A stretch of DNA of 64,000 nucleotides, taken from Hyparrhenia diplandra (Eukaryota > Streptophyta > Magnoliopsida > Poales > Poaceae). The position numbers and the translations under genes were made by a program. The notes under the pieces are model-generated. The model saw only the letters and a list, made by a program, of their open reading frames with translations. It made no database searches and was not told the origin of the DNA. This document shows positions 11,705 to 23,965 of this stretch, piece by piece. The stretch spans positions 62,001 through 126,000 of the forward strand of contig JADLZK010010887.1 in assembly GCA_015847255.1 (NCBI GenBank), read 5' to 3'. Position 1 is the first letter of the stretch, and the number at the start of each line of letters is the position of its first letter.

Positions 11705-12240
11705 GAGACAGTCAGAAAGATGCAGAAGCCACGACCTGGCTAGCTACAAAACCTAAGACCTGGCTAGCTACAAAATGGCCCGTCCCAACTGATGCAAAAC
11801 CAGGACCCAAACTTGTAGGGCAATAACACAGCCCACTAGCAAATGGTTTATCATATTGGGCAAGCCTCCGGATGGGGCCAGATTCCTCCTTGTAAAAGTC
11901 TATCGGTTGTTCAGACCCAGTTGTGAAATACCAACGAGATGAAGAACTTGCAGCGTGGAGGGCCCCAAATTTTCCAGATCCTTCTCCAAGACCCAAACTT
12001 AATGGTTCCCTCAAAGAAGGCTGCATAAGCTAATTTACTGTAGTAACCATCCTAAGTTGATTCCATCTATATTGATCTAGAATTTCTGGATGCAAAATAA
12101 ATCTATCCACAATATCCCAAATACAAAGGTACTCAAGCATGACTACAACTGTACGTGCTCCTTTATTATCCTGAACCCAACTATTATGATGCAAACAATA
12201 TAAGTATTGACTAGCAATATCTACACAAGAATAAGGTGTA
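11705..12240 (-). pseudogene. LINE (non-LTR) ORF2 C-terminal zf-RVT relic
   Basis: Reading the minus strand with frame changes gives, in order, an EYLCIWDIVDRF segment, then WRRIWKIWGPPRCKFF, then HNW..TTDRLLQGG, then HPEACP, and in the next frame INHLLVGCVIALQVW. This order is that of the zinc-binding region (zf-RVT) at the end of plant L1-type LINE ORF2. Stops and at least two frameshifts show it is dead. The upstream reverse transcriptase and endonuclease are absent. The alternative open frame at 11712-12026 is a shadow. Confidence 0.6.
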
Positions 12241-12427
12241 CTATCTAATAAATGAAAAGAGTTACTTATATGTGACGGAAAGAAAACTTTTCACAGAAAA
12301 TCTTTGTGTTGTCAGTGTGTATATGAAGTTTTAGATGTCAATACTAATGACAATTGTTAAAATAGTTGCCTCATGACAAATCAAGATTTTCGATTCAAAG
12401 TATTTATATTTCAAGTAGCATATACGG

Positions 12428-12502
12428 AGTACATTCTACTTTTTTTGAAAGGAACGACAAAAAGCTTTGCCGTTAATTTTATTAGGCGATAAGTACATTC
12501 TA
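12428..12502 (-). mobile_element. 53-bp LINE 3'-end stub with 11-bp target duplication
   Basis: AGTACATTCTA occurs at 12428-12438 and again at 12492-12502. Between them (12439-12491) lies a T run followed by sequence that, on the minus strand, is the typical grass LINE tail with GGCAAAGCTTTTTG before poly(A). This is an extremely 5'-truncated minus-strand insertion. Confidence 0.7.
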
Positions 12503-12723
12503 GCTACTTTAGTATGTAAGTCTTGTAAGAAATGTCGTTTGATCGTCAATACGTACTCCAAACGATGCTTGCACTTGCTTGACATAATTCTTGTCAACAT
12601 GTACACAAAGCAGCGGCCAATTCAGCAGAAAAGCACACGTACTCATGCATGCTTTGAAAGATGACCCTGGAGTCATCAAATGAACCAGTGTACGTACGTA
12701 CAAGAATCATCGTCGTCAACTTA

Positions 12724-12957
12724 GGCCCTCTTTGGAGGGGCTCCGGCTCCGCCACTGTGCAGGTTTGTGGCGGAGCCCGTCGAAGCACCAAAAACGCAGC
12801 TCCTCCGGCTCCTCCATTTCTCAGTTCAATTTTGCGGGAAATTTGGAGCCGGTTTTTCACGCTTATTCAAAATGATCTCTGAGGGGTTGCAAACAAAATG
12901 CGAAACCGTGGCGGGGAAGAGGAGCCGGAGCTGCGGCTCCGATTGCCAAAGAGGGCC
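12724..12957. mobile_element. Tourist-like MITE with TTA target duplication
   Basis: A perfect 12-bp terminal inverted repeat, GGCCCTCTTTGG, bounds a 234-bp insert, and TTA flanks it on both sides (12721-12723 and 12958-12960). The 3-bp TTA duplication is typical of PIF/Harbinger-derived Tourist MITEs. The interior is rich in GGAGC and GGCTCC words that extend the imperfect inversion. Confidence 0.8.
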
Positions 12958-12960
12958 TTA

Positions 12961-14040
12961 ATTAGTAGGAGCAATAGTAATTTACTTCTGCTTGTGCTGT
13001 TTCGCAGAAAAAAAAGTAATTTACTTACTATTGCTATTACGGTAACCACGCTGATCACACACTGTATACCTTTGCAATCTCTGCTCTAATACTTGAAGCG
13101 TGTGGAGCGACACCAAAATACCTTTTGCTTTCTCAGCCTCAGTTTCGCTCTGCGGCCTCTTCGGGACCACTCAGCTGACCTGAACGCAGGCGCCGATCGT
13201 CACGACCCTTTTGCGTTTGCGGAGAAGCCGACCAGCAGCAGCAAAGCACGGCAGGTCAGGTCTCCTCCTTTAAGCACGCTCGGCCCTGCTGAACCATCAA
13301 AATGGGCGCCAAGTCCCGCGGCGGCACGACAGCAACCAACCCGAGCCAAGCAACGGCCTGCGCCGCCGGAAAGAGAGGCAGGCGCCAGGCCCCGGGCGCG
13401 CGCGCGCGCCGAAACTTACCAAAGCCGCCCCGGCGCACGCTGGCTGACTCGCCGACGCCGGCAGGCGAACCCAACCCAACTGGATTATTCCGTCCTCGTC
13501 AACCAACCAGCGACTCGCCACCAGCTCGTGCACGCACGCAGTTTCAGTTCGCCATGCGCGCGCGCAGCCTTGGAACAAAAGTCCAAACTCCAAAGCCCAC
13601 ACGCGCGGCGGCCTCTCAAATCAAAGCGCGACGACGCTTTTCGCTCGTGCCGTGCCTGCAGCTGCTGGGTGTGGTAAAAGCCGAGCCGAGCTGCTCCAGC
13701 CCTGCGGCGCGTTGGCGTTGCGGGTAAACCTCACCGGAATCCCCCGTCCCCCACTGCAGCAGCTCGCTTTGGTATCCTAGACGACTAGACGTGACGTGCT
13801 CCTCTTTTCCAGCGCTTGCTAGCTTCGTCTTTCCTGAAAATGGAAGCTGACCTTGGTCTGTTTCCATCCACCTTTCGTACGTCCTTGGGCACCGATCTAG
13901 TAGATCCACGCTATTGGATCTTGCAACTCAAACTCAAAGTGACCAATGGCTAGTGACAGATCCTGCGTACGTACGTGAAAGCTCTTATCTGCCAGCCCGC
14001 ACCGCACCCGCTCTCCACAAAAGACAAGCAAGCACAAAAT
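12961..14040. other. GC-rich stretch, no gene recognised
   Basis: Roughly 13100-13730 is GC-rich with open frames in several phases (for example 13093-13677), but their composition is arginine/proline/alanine-rich in every frame and matches no domain I know. It may be unmethylated upstream DNA of the calmodulin-like gene or a dead gene fragment. Confidence 0.3.
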
Positions 14041-14041
14041 T

Positions 14042-14281
14042 AGGGGGTGTTCAGTTGGTTGTACAATAACCCAAAAGTCTTCTGATTCCCTTGTCACATC
14101 GAATATATTATCGTATTTTAGAGTATTAAATATAGGTAAATAAAAAACTAATTACAGTTTGTGGTGAAAAGCAAGACGAATCTTTTAAGCCAATTACCCG
14201 ATTTTGGACACTAATTACCAAATACAAAGCGAAAAGTACTACGGAGCTTAACCCAAAACTTTTCACCAGCTAAACACCCCC
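14042..14281. mobile_element. MITE with GGGGGTGTT termini
   Basis: The left end AGGGGGTGTTCAGTTGG pairs with the reverse complement of the right end, AGGGGGTGTTTAGCTGG, with two mismatches over 17 bases. The internal words AAGACGAATCTTTTAAGCC and CAAATACAAAGCGAAAAG are shared with the elements at 38343, 39241 and 48338. No target duplication could be assigned. Confidence 0.65.
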
Positions 14282-14284
14282 TGG

Positions 14285-16100
14285 CTGCCTGTATCCATCC
14301 CCGTAAAAGCCACATGTGCATGTGGAGTAAAGAAAGAGCTGCAGCGGCATCCGGCAAGGGGACGTGGCACACGGGAAGCTGCGCTCGCGTCGGTATATTT
14401 GGCGCCTGCATGCGGCCTGCGAGTATGTCCTTTGCCTGAACCTGTCACGCGCGCGCAGAGAAAGAGGTGAGTGGTGGGAGCATGCAACAGGTGGGCCTAC
14501 CATTTATGTAACTAAAAAATTTATTATATCTCACAAACGAAAAAACCAAATAAAATTTTGATTGCACTATTAATTTTGTTTCAATAAACCCTTCAAAACA
14601 AAATGTCACACGAATATATTTAGATAAAACTATAAATGGACCCCACTGATTGGTAGTTGGTATAGAGTAGAAATATAAAAGAATAATGGGTGCGGAGGAA
14701 GGTCCTGCGTAAAGCGAGAGAATCTTGATCTTTTAGGATACGTAGAGAGTAAATAGAGGAATATAAGTGCGGATAGTCTTAACCGTGTGGGCGCGCACGC
14801 ACGCATATGCAATGACAACGACTGCAGGTCTGCAACTGCATTTTATCCCGGGGCGAAGCCGACAGGAAGCTTCGTCGCGCACCCAACCCCTGACGTGATG
14901 TCCCGCCCGCCGCCGCCGTCCTCGACGTCGTCGTCGTCGTCACCGTCCAGGTCCAGCCAGGGAGTGGTTCAGGTGAGGCAACATCTGGCTGCTTCCCCCC
15001 GTTGCGGCCTGCTGCAACTTGCAATTAATTGCAAGCGCTCGCTTGCTCTGTGCGTAAGCATCCAGGTGCGTACTGTACTGACATGAATTGTTGTAGATCA
15101 AATTCCGGCCGGCAACCGCGACAAACATGTGGTGAGGAGGATTGAGGAACTTATATGCGAGTAAAGTAAACCAATTATATTTATGTAAGCAAGCAGTGAT
15201 GAAACTGATATGATAGCTGATAATCTTGTTTCTTCCGGTGGCGATTGAGATGGTTCAGATAAAATAAAGGGAAACGCACTCGACAGCGAGCAGTGCTCGT
15301 GGCGAAGTCATTCCAGCGATCGAATTAATCGACGATGGTCGCATGCATTTTGCGTTTGGGGCTACTTGCATCTACAAAGCTGATGAGACGAAAAATAATG
15401 CAACTACACACAATAACATGTTGGCAAAGCTTGCGTAAGCCGTGATTGTGGAGAAAAAAAAAATAAAGAAGCCAACCTATAGCAACCTAGACCGAAGTAG
15501 AATTTAGTTTAAGCAGCACCGCATGCAGCATGGATATCCCAAGTTTTACCAACAAGGATCTGATAGCTACTTAGTTAGGGATGGAAGTATGGAACACCTG
15601 GCGGCAACCTTGTGATGATGTTCTCCATGTTCCAAAGGGGTATCAATCCCATCGATCGGGCAACTATGTTGTTCTGATGAATCCCCCGGCCCTCGTCTAA
15701 ATATATAAGCTCAGTTTTCTAGCATTTAGAGTGGTATATTCCCAGATCAGATGATTTAATTTGGGCCCAAAACTGGCTCATCAGTAAGATACAGTAGTAG
15801 CGATTTGGCTGAAACTAATATGTCATCACCTACGAGAATTGGGTCAAGAAATTGTTTCTGAACTTACTATGTGCTTTATGAACTGCCAGTGTAGGAGTAT
15901 GTTTTTGCAGGGGACGATCACACCAATTCACAGTGGACCGCTGGACGGGACATCATCCTTCTGACCTCCGACAGAAAGAACGAAAAAACAAAAAAGCCCC
16001 ATGAAATTTCCCTCACTGTCCGCTGGCCGTCCCCTGTCGTAAATACGATACAGGTACAGCCTGGCGCGCTGGACCCTCGATCTCGTCCCTTCTCGCCGGC
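14285..16100. other. Intergenic, upstream of calmodulin-like gene
   Basis: Mixed-composition DNA. A (GTC)n-like stretch near 14918-14940 is the only simple repeat noticed. I see no gene or bounded transposon. Confidence 0.4.
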
Positions 16101-16104
16101 TCGC

Positions 16105-16113
16105 CTATATATA
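16105..16113 (+). promoter_or_regulatory. TATA box of calmodulin-like gene
   Basis: CTATATATA lies about 100 bp upstream of the first ATG (16209) in a GC-rich context, suitable distance for a plant core promoter with a short leader. Confidence 0.6.
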
Positions 16114-16208
16114 CGTCACGTTCCACAGGCACAGTGCCCACCAGCTCGCCGCCGGCTTCAGCTTTCGCACTCGCAGTCACACTCACTGGTAGTAGGCTAA
16201 GTTGAGAA

Positions 16209-16916
16209 ATGGGGAGCATCGAGGTGTCAAGCCGCCGTCAAGCGCCTGTCCCCGAAGCGCAGCAGCAGCAGTAGCAGCTTCAAGCTGAGCCTGCCCGGCC
16301 TGTTGTGCGGCCAGTGCAAAGCCACCGCGGTCTCGTCGCCGCCGGACTCCCCAACGGCCGCCACCGGCGCGGTCGCTGTCATCGTCCTCAGCGTCCGCGT
16401 CGCGTCCGCGTCCGCGCGTCGTCGTCGTCCTCTGCTGGTGCTGGCACGACGTCCCACGAGCGGCGCGACCGCATGGCGGAGCTTCGCGAGATCTTCCGCC
16501 ACTTCGACCGCGACATGGACGGGCGCATCTCCGGCGAGGAGCTGCGCGAGCTGTTCGCGTCCATGGGCGACGGCGACGGCCTGCAGGCGCTGGGGCTCAA
16601 GGACGTCGACGACGGAGCTGATGGAGCAGGGGACCACCTGATGATGATGGCGCTGGGGTTCGACGACTTCGTGCGCATCGTGGAGAGCAAGGGCGGGGAG
16701 GAGGAGCAGCGCGAGGACCTGCGCCAAGCCTTCCAGGCGTTCGAGGCCGTCAAGGGGTCCGGCCGGATCACGCCGCGCGGGCTGCAGCGCGTGCTCAGCC
16801 AGCTCGGCGACGATCCGTCCGTCGCCGAGTGCGAGGCCATGATCCGCGCCTACGATGACGACGGCGACGGCGAGCTCGACTTCCACGACTTCCACCGCAT
16901 GATGAGCCAGGACTAG
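16209..16916 (+). CDS. Calmodulin-like EF-hand protein (CML), N-terminus frameshifted
   Basis: The frame ending at 16916 encodes a calmodulin-like calcium sensor. From the internal ATG at 16473 it gives 147 residues, calmodulin size. EF-hand 1 has a canonical loop at residues 12-23 (DRDMDGRISGEE) and EF-hand 4 at 128-139 (DDDGDGELDFHD). The two central hands are degenerate: around 45-70 and 91-103 the calcium ligands are largely missing. Upstream, the ATG at 16209 is 100 bp from a TATA box, but its frame stops at 16272. A plausible serine-rich N-terminal extension (KRLSPKRSSSSSSFKLSLPG) lies in the +1 frame from 16231, and the EF frame returns by about 16430. Two compensating indels, by mutation or assembly error, would explain this. 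Otherwise translation starts at 16473. Intronless, as many grass CML genes are. Expected role: cytosolic calcium binding and target regulation. EF-hand identity is firm; the start is not. Confidence 0.8.
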
Positions 16917-18150
16917 CTACTTACGTACGGGCCGGTGTCCGCCCTGTGATTCCCGTCATATTTTCATTTAGCTAGGACGTACGTGCGCGTTGCCTTCGGT
17001 TCGATCGTGTGCCTGAAACGTTGTCTTGTGTACTTGTGTTTGTTGGTGGGTGAGCCGTGAGACGACTTTGGAATCTGCTGCCTGTGTGTGCTTCGGGGTC
17101 TGATTGTATTCTACTCCGTACTCCTGTATTCTAGACACAGTGATGCCATGTTTGTTTGTTCCGGTCGGAAACGTGTTTGGTGGTTCCCTACGTTTCGAAA
17201 CCGAGTCGAAGCTAGGCTAATTGGCCGTCAGACTCACCCGGCCGCGCCGGCCCGGCGTATAAATGTGGCGCTTTCCACCCATGGACTCATCATCGATTAG
17301 ATCAGCGCCACAAACAAGAGACGTACGTACGAACATTACTATCAGCCCCAAAGAGGCATACATTGAGGATTATTAGGCAAAAGTAGCCTTAAAAAACTTT
17401 GTTATCGCGGATGGAGGACGACCGTAACGAAGGCGAGACCGCCGAGTCAGTAGCAGTTCAAGCAAAACTGCCATCCAAGGAAACCAGCGTGGTCACCATC
17501 CGCCTCCAGGTGGAGAATGCTACTACCGCAACCGCTTTTGTCGACCTCGAAAAAGGTCCACAAGCTAAGGGAGTGCGCCGAAGGGCACGCCACTCCGGAG
17601 CGTGAAGTCTTTTGCCTGACGCTGGTGAGCTAAGATTTTTGGAGATAAAGACCCCTGTGCCAAGAAGAAGACAAAGACCTCTGCACCGAGAAGACCAGAA
17701 GACAAAGAATTCAAGCCAAGAAGACCCGCAAACGAAGACCTCCGCACCCATAAGACCTAGAGACGAAGACTTTCGTGCCGAGAAGACCTTGGAGGTAGAT
17801 ACCTACGCGTCGAGAAGATATCAGAGGTAGAGACCTCGAGACAAAGATCTGTGCATTGAGGTCGAATTCCTGAGCGCCGAGTGAAGCCGATGAACCTTGA
17901 CACAAAAGCAATAGAAGAAGAAAAAAAAGGCTAGACATTCGGAAGATCAAGGCACTTGGAGCTAAAAGCCTAAAAAATTAGACATCTATAGGTAAGACCG
18001 GTGTGTGTGCTCTTTTCTCCATGCCTTTTTCCCACATGGTTTTTGGGATGTATTTTTAGTGAGGCATGCACGTATAGGTTGCAAAGGGAAGTCCTCGCAA
18101 CTTCCGAGTTGTATTGTGCCTCTTCTTGTGTGAGAAAAACTACAATGTCC
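16917..18150 (+). other. Intergenic with degenerate GAAGACC repeats
   Basis: 16917-17340 is the 3' flank of the calmodulin-like gene; no clear polyadenylation signal was pinned down. 17640-17830 has about eight degenerate copies of a GAAGACCT(C/T)CG-type word at roughly 21-27 bp spacing, a form often seen in LTR-element leader DNA. No coding gene recognised. Confidence 0.35.
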
Positions 18151-21100
18151 TATATTACCGGTGTAAGGTTCTAGATGACTAGAGGGGGGTGTTTGAGTAG
18201 CCTTTTAAAAATTCTATAAAGTCACTTAGCAAACCGATTATTAAAACAAAAGGCGTAAAAGCGGTTTGCGCTAGCTCTAATGTCTTGCAAGCCTTCTAGT
18301 GGCAATTCTAGATATATGCTATGATCTCTATGTCACACAAGTGCTATGTCACTACTCTATCTAGTGAGCAATCCTAGATAAGCCTTATGCTAGCAAGAAC
18401 ACCTACACAAGCACAAGCTAGCTCTCTACTCAAAATAAACTAGGAAAGTAAATGCAAGAGAGGAAAGCTTGTTATATCGACGTGTAGAGGCAATGATCCA
18501 ATCACCGATGAAGAATAAGATTAACAACAATATGACGAAGGAGCCAATCACCAAGACAATGAGACAAACGATTTATCCCGAGGTTCACACACATGTTGAC
18601 ACTGCTTAATGACATCACTAATGTAGCTAAAACTAGTACAGTAAAAGCAACCGCGCCCAATGCCCCCACTACTGCTAGGTGATAACACTATAAAAGCAAT
18701 GACCCCAAACAGTACTGGTATTATAACAATCATTAAGACACTATAAACTAGTTAAAGGATGACCTATACTTCTAGTAAATAGGATTAGATCAATCCACTA
18801 TGCAACTAGAAAGTATAACATGACATAAAATGATACGACTATGCAGGAAATAGAATAAGATAAAGAATATAGAACAAAGCTACGCAAGCGGACGAGAATA
18901 ATAAATACCATTGTAGCATTTTAAATGAGTAAGAGTATCGTATCCACAGTGCAAACATCTAGCTGTCAAGGCTACTACCATTACTCATATCAAACTTAAG
19001 GGTCATCAACTAGAAGGATTCAATAATGAGATCTTCACTTTCTTCGCGACACACAACCTACCGTTCACTACATACGGAGGGAGAATTATAGAAGACTCAA
19101 TAGAGCTGTAACCTCTACGAACTACCCATGACTCGGCATATAGCGGGCATTTGCGAGATATAACATATATAAGCACCACGCTTACATAAGTTATAACACC
19201 TATCTTGCACGTTACAAGATGAGGGCTATACAATCCTAAGCATGTAATCCATAAAAAATAAATAACTCTACTAGACATATTAAAGCAAACAATAGACAAA
19301 GCAAATGATAATATAATAAAGATAAAGAACAATATCATAGATAATCAGTGAGTAATGAATATATCAAAGATATAAATATATCAAAAGATATAACAATGTA
19401 CCTATGAACACCATGATGAGAATTTGAAGCTCAAGCCTTCCTATGCTTGGATCTCCTTCTAATCTATTACTAAGTAGCTAATATCTCTAGATCTAGAACT
19501 ATTCTGAGGAACTAGGGTTTATGGCTCTGGACTTGATCTTTGGAACTCAGGTTTCTGATCTTCAATACTGAATTAAGGTTTTGGGGGTAGCCCCGCCCCT
19601 TCTTATATAGCCCCATAGGATGAATCTCAGCCCTTGGATCAGATCGACTAGATTGGACGGATCAGATCTACTCCATAGGTCGGTTGTAGGAACATTCCAG
19701 AAGCTGGACACGTGGCTCCACCAGGGGGTGCCGCGCGGCACGTCCCCCGTGTCGCCCGGCCCCACCTGTCAGCAGGTGGGCCCTGGCCTTTGCGAGTTGT
19801 CTTCTCTTCTCATTTGGACCCCTGGAAATTATACTAATCGCTCTGATTTGGTCCTTTTCTTTGGTGTTTTGATTTATCCTCTTTTCTCTCTGATTTTCCG
19901 GGGTTTTACAGAATTCACCTGTAAAATTGAGTGTATACAAAACTCATGGAAATTATTAGTATAAACCCTATCTTTTATTTGTTCTTGTCCTCAAATGTTC
20001 TATTATTTCATGGTAAAAAGTGGACAATAACTACCGTCAACAACACACACCGGTGGCTACGTCCTTGTTGTGTCGACCAATGGTCCTTGGGATTGGCGGT
20101 GCCCTTGACAATGCCGGCCCATCTAGGCTCTCCAAGACACCATGCACAAGTGTGGTAGCTCAATGACACGAGCAATTTACTAGAGTGGCTTTTGGCGCTC
20201 CGCTGGGGAAATAATCCCAAGAACCCCTCACAAATCAACCGGAGGTGGCCAAGAACAATCTCCAACTCTTGCCAATGCCTCCACCAAATCACCAAGCCGG
20301 TCTAGGAGTGGTGCTCTCCAAGAGCAACAAGAAACCACCGACAACGACGACCATCAAATGCCTCTAAATGCAAGTCTCAATGCAATGCACTTGAATCACC
20401 ACCAATCTCTCAAGAATGTGCTCAAAAGCAAGTGGGAGAGAGTGGGAGAGGGTTGGCTCAGCTCAAAGTGTGTTAGGATCAATCAAAATGTCCAAGAGAG
20501 GTAGCACAAGCCAGCCAAACACATATATATAGACCCCACATCGAAATAGAGCCGTTAGGGGCGAAATGCACTAGAAACAGGTGCGCCGGACGCGCCAAAC
20601 GCGATCGCCGGACGTGTCTGGCGCCGTTGTCCGCACTCAAAATCGAAACAGCCGTTGGCATCCGGCGCTAAGAAACACATGGCGTCTGGCGTTGTGTCCG
20701 GCACGACGTCCTTGCGCGGGATCCTTTGGACTGCGTCTGGCGCGCGTCGAACTCGTCCGTCGCGGTGTCCGGCACAAGCCATCGCACACTTTCGGCTAGC
20801 CGCTCGCCAACACGCGCATCGAACTCACGGGGTCCAAAACCCTGGCATCTGACGCAACGCCGACGGACGTGTCTCCAGCGTCCCACGCGCGCTTTCTTTG
20901 CTTGATGTCGTCGTTTCTTCGTCGGCGCTTCTTCTCAACATGCTACCCAACAAGTATACCAACTTGAACACGAGGGTTAGCATGTTTTCACCACCAAGTT
21001 GCATCCGGCGCAATAGAAAATAGACGTTTCATTTTGCAAACACCACCAGCTTCGCAATTGTGCTAAAACCACCACGTGTACAACGTTATGTGCTCGTGTG

Positions 21101-21480
21101 TTAGCATTTTCACTATCAATTTTGAAGGTTTGGTTAGCTCGCAAGGTTTGGAATGCATGCATATGATTGTTGAACCTAGAGGCACATGAGGATCGATGTT
21201 CCCGACGTTTTCCCCTCTTTATAGTCTGACTATCGATCCTAAATCACTCAAACCCTTTATGGTGTCTTGAGTGTGAAATCAAAATGGCCCTAAGATGATA
21301 CCTTTGCCTTGAGCCCATTTTGATCACCTCGATCGCATTTCCACGCCATGTGAGCACTTGATCACCTTTTGGATCACACCAATCCATCCATCATGACCAC
21401 CATGCTTCACCATTGGCTTGACCAATCTCCAATCTAATCGAACACTTAGCATCGAGAGATTTGTCCTAAGGGTGTCACTA
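18150..21480 (-). mobile_element. SIRE/Opie-like copia LTR, split by solo LTR B
   Basis: Landmarks occur in the same order as in the copia LTR at 56660-58071: an AGAGGGGGG block near 18183, a TTATCCCG-GGTTCAC block near 18573-18588, then after the insertion a TATA box readable on the minus strand (TATATATA near 20523-20530) and repeated CCGGACG words. Orientation is minus. Removing the 1449-bp insertion leaves about 1.9 kb. Exact ends were not found, and no internal coding region of its own is visible, so this may be a solo LTR or a fragment. Confidence 0.5.
18594..20042 (-). mobile_element. Gypsy solo LTR B with 5-bp target duplication
   Basis: The 1449-bp unit starts TGTTGACAC and ends CGTCAACA, so its ends are inverted TGTTGAC. 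The bases ACACA flank both sides (18589-18593 and 20043-20047). A minus-strand TATATAA lies at 19602-19610, 440 bp from the LTR start at 20042. The near-terminal motif (GCTACAATGGTATTT on the minus strand) is at about 18904-18925. No internal domain is present, so it is a product of LTR-LTR recombination. Confidence 0.85.
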
Positions 21481-23960
21481 ATTAGCCAAAACCAAAGTAG
21501 AGATCTTTAACCGGCCATAACCTAATAGTTGAGAGGCTACTGTTGGGGAGGCCATATTCATATGGCCCAACTCCCCCCAGAAGAGACCCAACAGGGGCTA
21601 GTGTAGTGACTTGTCAATTTGCCCCCACCAAGAGGTAACTTATAAATTGCCAGTTGCCTATAAAACCAAGTGCATGGAGGTAGGGGCGTTCATCCTTCCA
21701 ACCCTTGTTAACAAACCGTAGTCTTCTCTTTCCAATCTCCTCTTGTATACCTGTTCAGGAATCACTTCAATGGACCGTGTTGCTTCCTGTGTGGCTGTGC
21801 ACTGTAGAATTGGTCCACACATTGGTTGAGCGATCCCTAAGAGCAACCCATGAGAGAAAGTAGTTGTTGCTGCATCCTAGGTCGCCCGTTCGCCGCACCC
21901 GCACCTCATTTTGTGGAGTGCTCGTAATGCCGATCCCTCCCGGTCCCGCCGCACATCCACCCTCATATCTCCTTCTCTGTTCAACTTTCCTTCATTAATA
22001 TTGTCCAAAAAACTTTACTTTATTCATTAAGCTCCACTTCTTGTCTCTTGTTAAAAAAAGTATCGTCTCTCACACATTGTTGTGCTATTATAAAATAGCC
22101 CTTTCGCCCTTGATACTTGCGTCCCTTCATAAACAAACCTATATCGCTGCCATCCAACATTCGTCCTCTTGCTACTTGTCTGGCGATTTTAACGGCGGGT
22201 GTCTTGACTGCGTGTATCGAGGTTTCCTCGTCGTCTAGAAAATTCAGAGAAGCAAGTGTTGGCCTTTTGGTTAGGTTTTTGTGCAACTATCCCATTACGA
22301 TTTTCCTTATCCTAAGCAAACACAGCAGTGTTTCTGCTCAGGATAAAAACATATCTGCCCTATCCTTTCTGTTTCTGTTCATGTGCCTTTGTACAGAGCA
22401 TCGGGATGTCTTGACATCTCCGTTAACTAGCTTCCTCCTTGGATTGCTGCTTCCATTGGAGTTGTGTTGATGGTGACTATGATGAACATTTGGGGCTGCA
22501 ACTCCACCCACCCTAAGGTAAAATTTTGACTTTTTTATATCCTTATACATTTAATGATTCCTTTGTAGGAGCATACTAATGTTGCATATTTGTATGTTAC
22601 TGTAGTTTATCAGCAACATGATGACGTGCTGCCATAAGAATGGTGTTCAGCTGCCACAACAGGACGAGGAGGACCATGAGGTGTCAGGCCGCGCCGAGGG
22701 CCGCTACCAAGTCGGGGTCAGCAAGTCGGCCGCGAGGAGGGCGGTCAGCAAGCCGGAGGCAACGAGGGCAGCCAGCAAGCCGGCGGCGATAGGGACGACC
22801 AGCAAAGCCACCGAGAGGGATAAGATGGATGGCGAGCAGGGGCGGGGCGCCGGATAACCAAAGGCGGCAAGGGTCATCACGACAACGCTGCTCAGCACTA
22901 GTCATGTTCATCTCTCTAACCATTTTTGGCTGACATCTGTTATGGTCGGTAGCACATACAAGAGGAGGAACAAGCAGAGTCTAGTGGCTGAGTTTGAGTT
23001 CCAGAGTCTTAGTCGGCTATCAGTTTCGGCACCAGCAGGCATGGTGCCGAGGTTTGAGGCCAGCGACACGTGACGTGGTCTGGAGCTCAGAACCACATAT
23101 CCTGGCTCTGAGCTCAGAATCATAGATCCTTGCAATTTGAGCCATTTTTAGTGCAACTAATAACAAATCCTAATCCAGCAGCGGCAGCGGCAGACTGAGC
23201 AAGAGCGGCGCATCACCGGCGTAGTGCGCTCGGCCGTGAGCAGGACGACCTGAGAGGAGGTTTGAGCGCTCTTGCTTGTTCATCGGTTTTTTCGTTTAAA
23301 ACCAAAAAACGGACTAAAAAACTAAAACCGTTGTTGTCGGTTTTAGATTTCTAGGAAACCGATCGGTTGTCAAGTCCTGGAAACCGAAGTTTTTTTTTTC
23401 TACCGAACCGATGGGTGGATTTCTACCGAACGTCTAGGGTGAGTTACAGGTAATGTTACCATCCATTGCCCACGGTTCGACCCGCGGCCAAATAATAACC
23501 CACCTCGTCAGCGCCGCCACCGCAACAGTCATGGGATAAATGTCCGTTAAAGAACTTTATCGAAATATATAGGTGTTGAATAGTTTTATTGTAAGAAACA
23601 TGATGGTACAATCGGTTTTTGACTGGGATGCCTGGTTTAAGATTTATGATTTTTTTTTTAAAAAAGGCACGGGATATATGTTGCCATCAACTTTTTTTTG
23701 TTGTTTTAATTTTAAATTTTTTAATTTTAAATAGCTTCACAACCAGCAGAAACCATCCCGTGAGGAATATATAGTTTCCTTATGCCAGTTTTTTTTTTTT
23801 TTTTTTTTTTTTTGACAGGCTGTGTTCCTTTGTACGTAATATTTTTTCGCTTCTATTTTTCTTTTATTTCTACTCGGTGTACTAATATACATTAGTTGAT
23901 CAGCGAAAACGGCGGTGCTTTTGGCGGAGCTGCTTCATCTGCAGAAGCCGCGGCAAGGCA
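21481..23960. other. Intergenic with possible LTR-like promoter, no gene
   Basis: TGTTGGGGAGG at about 21541 followed by a perfect palindrome GGCCATAT-TC-ATATGGCC and CCTATAAAAC near 21656 looks like the start of a copia-type LTR, but no matching end was found. An open frame at 22618-22857 encodes a low-complexity SKPEATRAA-type repeat and is not recognised. T runs near 23388 and 23788-23812 are simple repeats. Confidence 0.3.
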
Positions 23961-23965
23961 CGAGC

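Noticed and set aside
13093..13677. 194-codon open frame in GC-rich DNA
   Set aside because: Other frames and the opposite strand are equally open, composition is Arg/Ala/Pro-rich, and no domain or splice support is seen.
16227..16895. 222-codon minus-strand open frame across the calmodulin-like gene
   Set aside because: Shadow of the GC-rich EF-hand coding strand.
17258..17380. TATAAATG followed by a 31-codon frame at 17280
   Set aside because: Too short, unconserved-looking, and no splice continuation found.
22618..22857. 79-codon frame with SKPEATRAA-like repeats
   Set aside because: Low-complexity degenerate repeat with no family match and no gene context.
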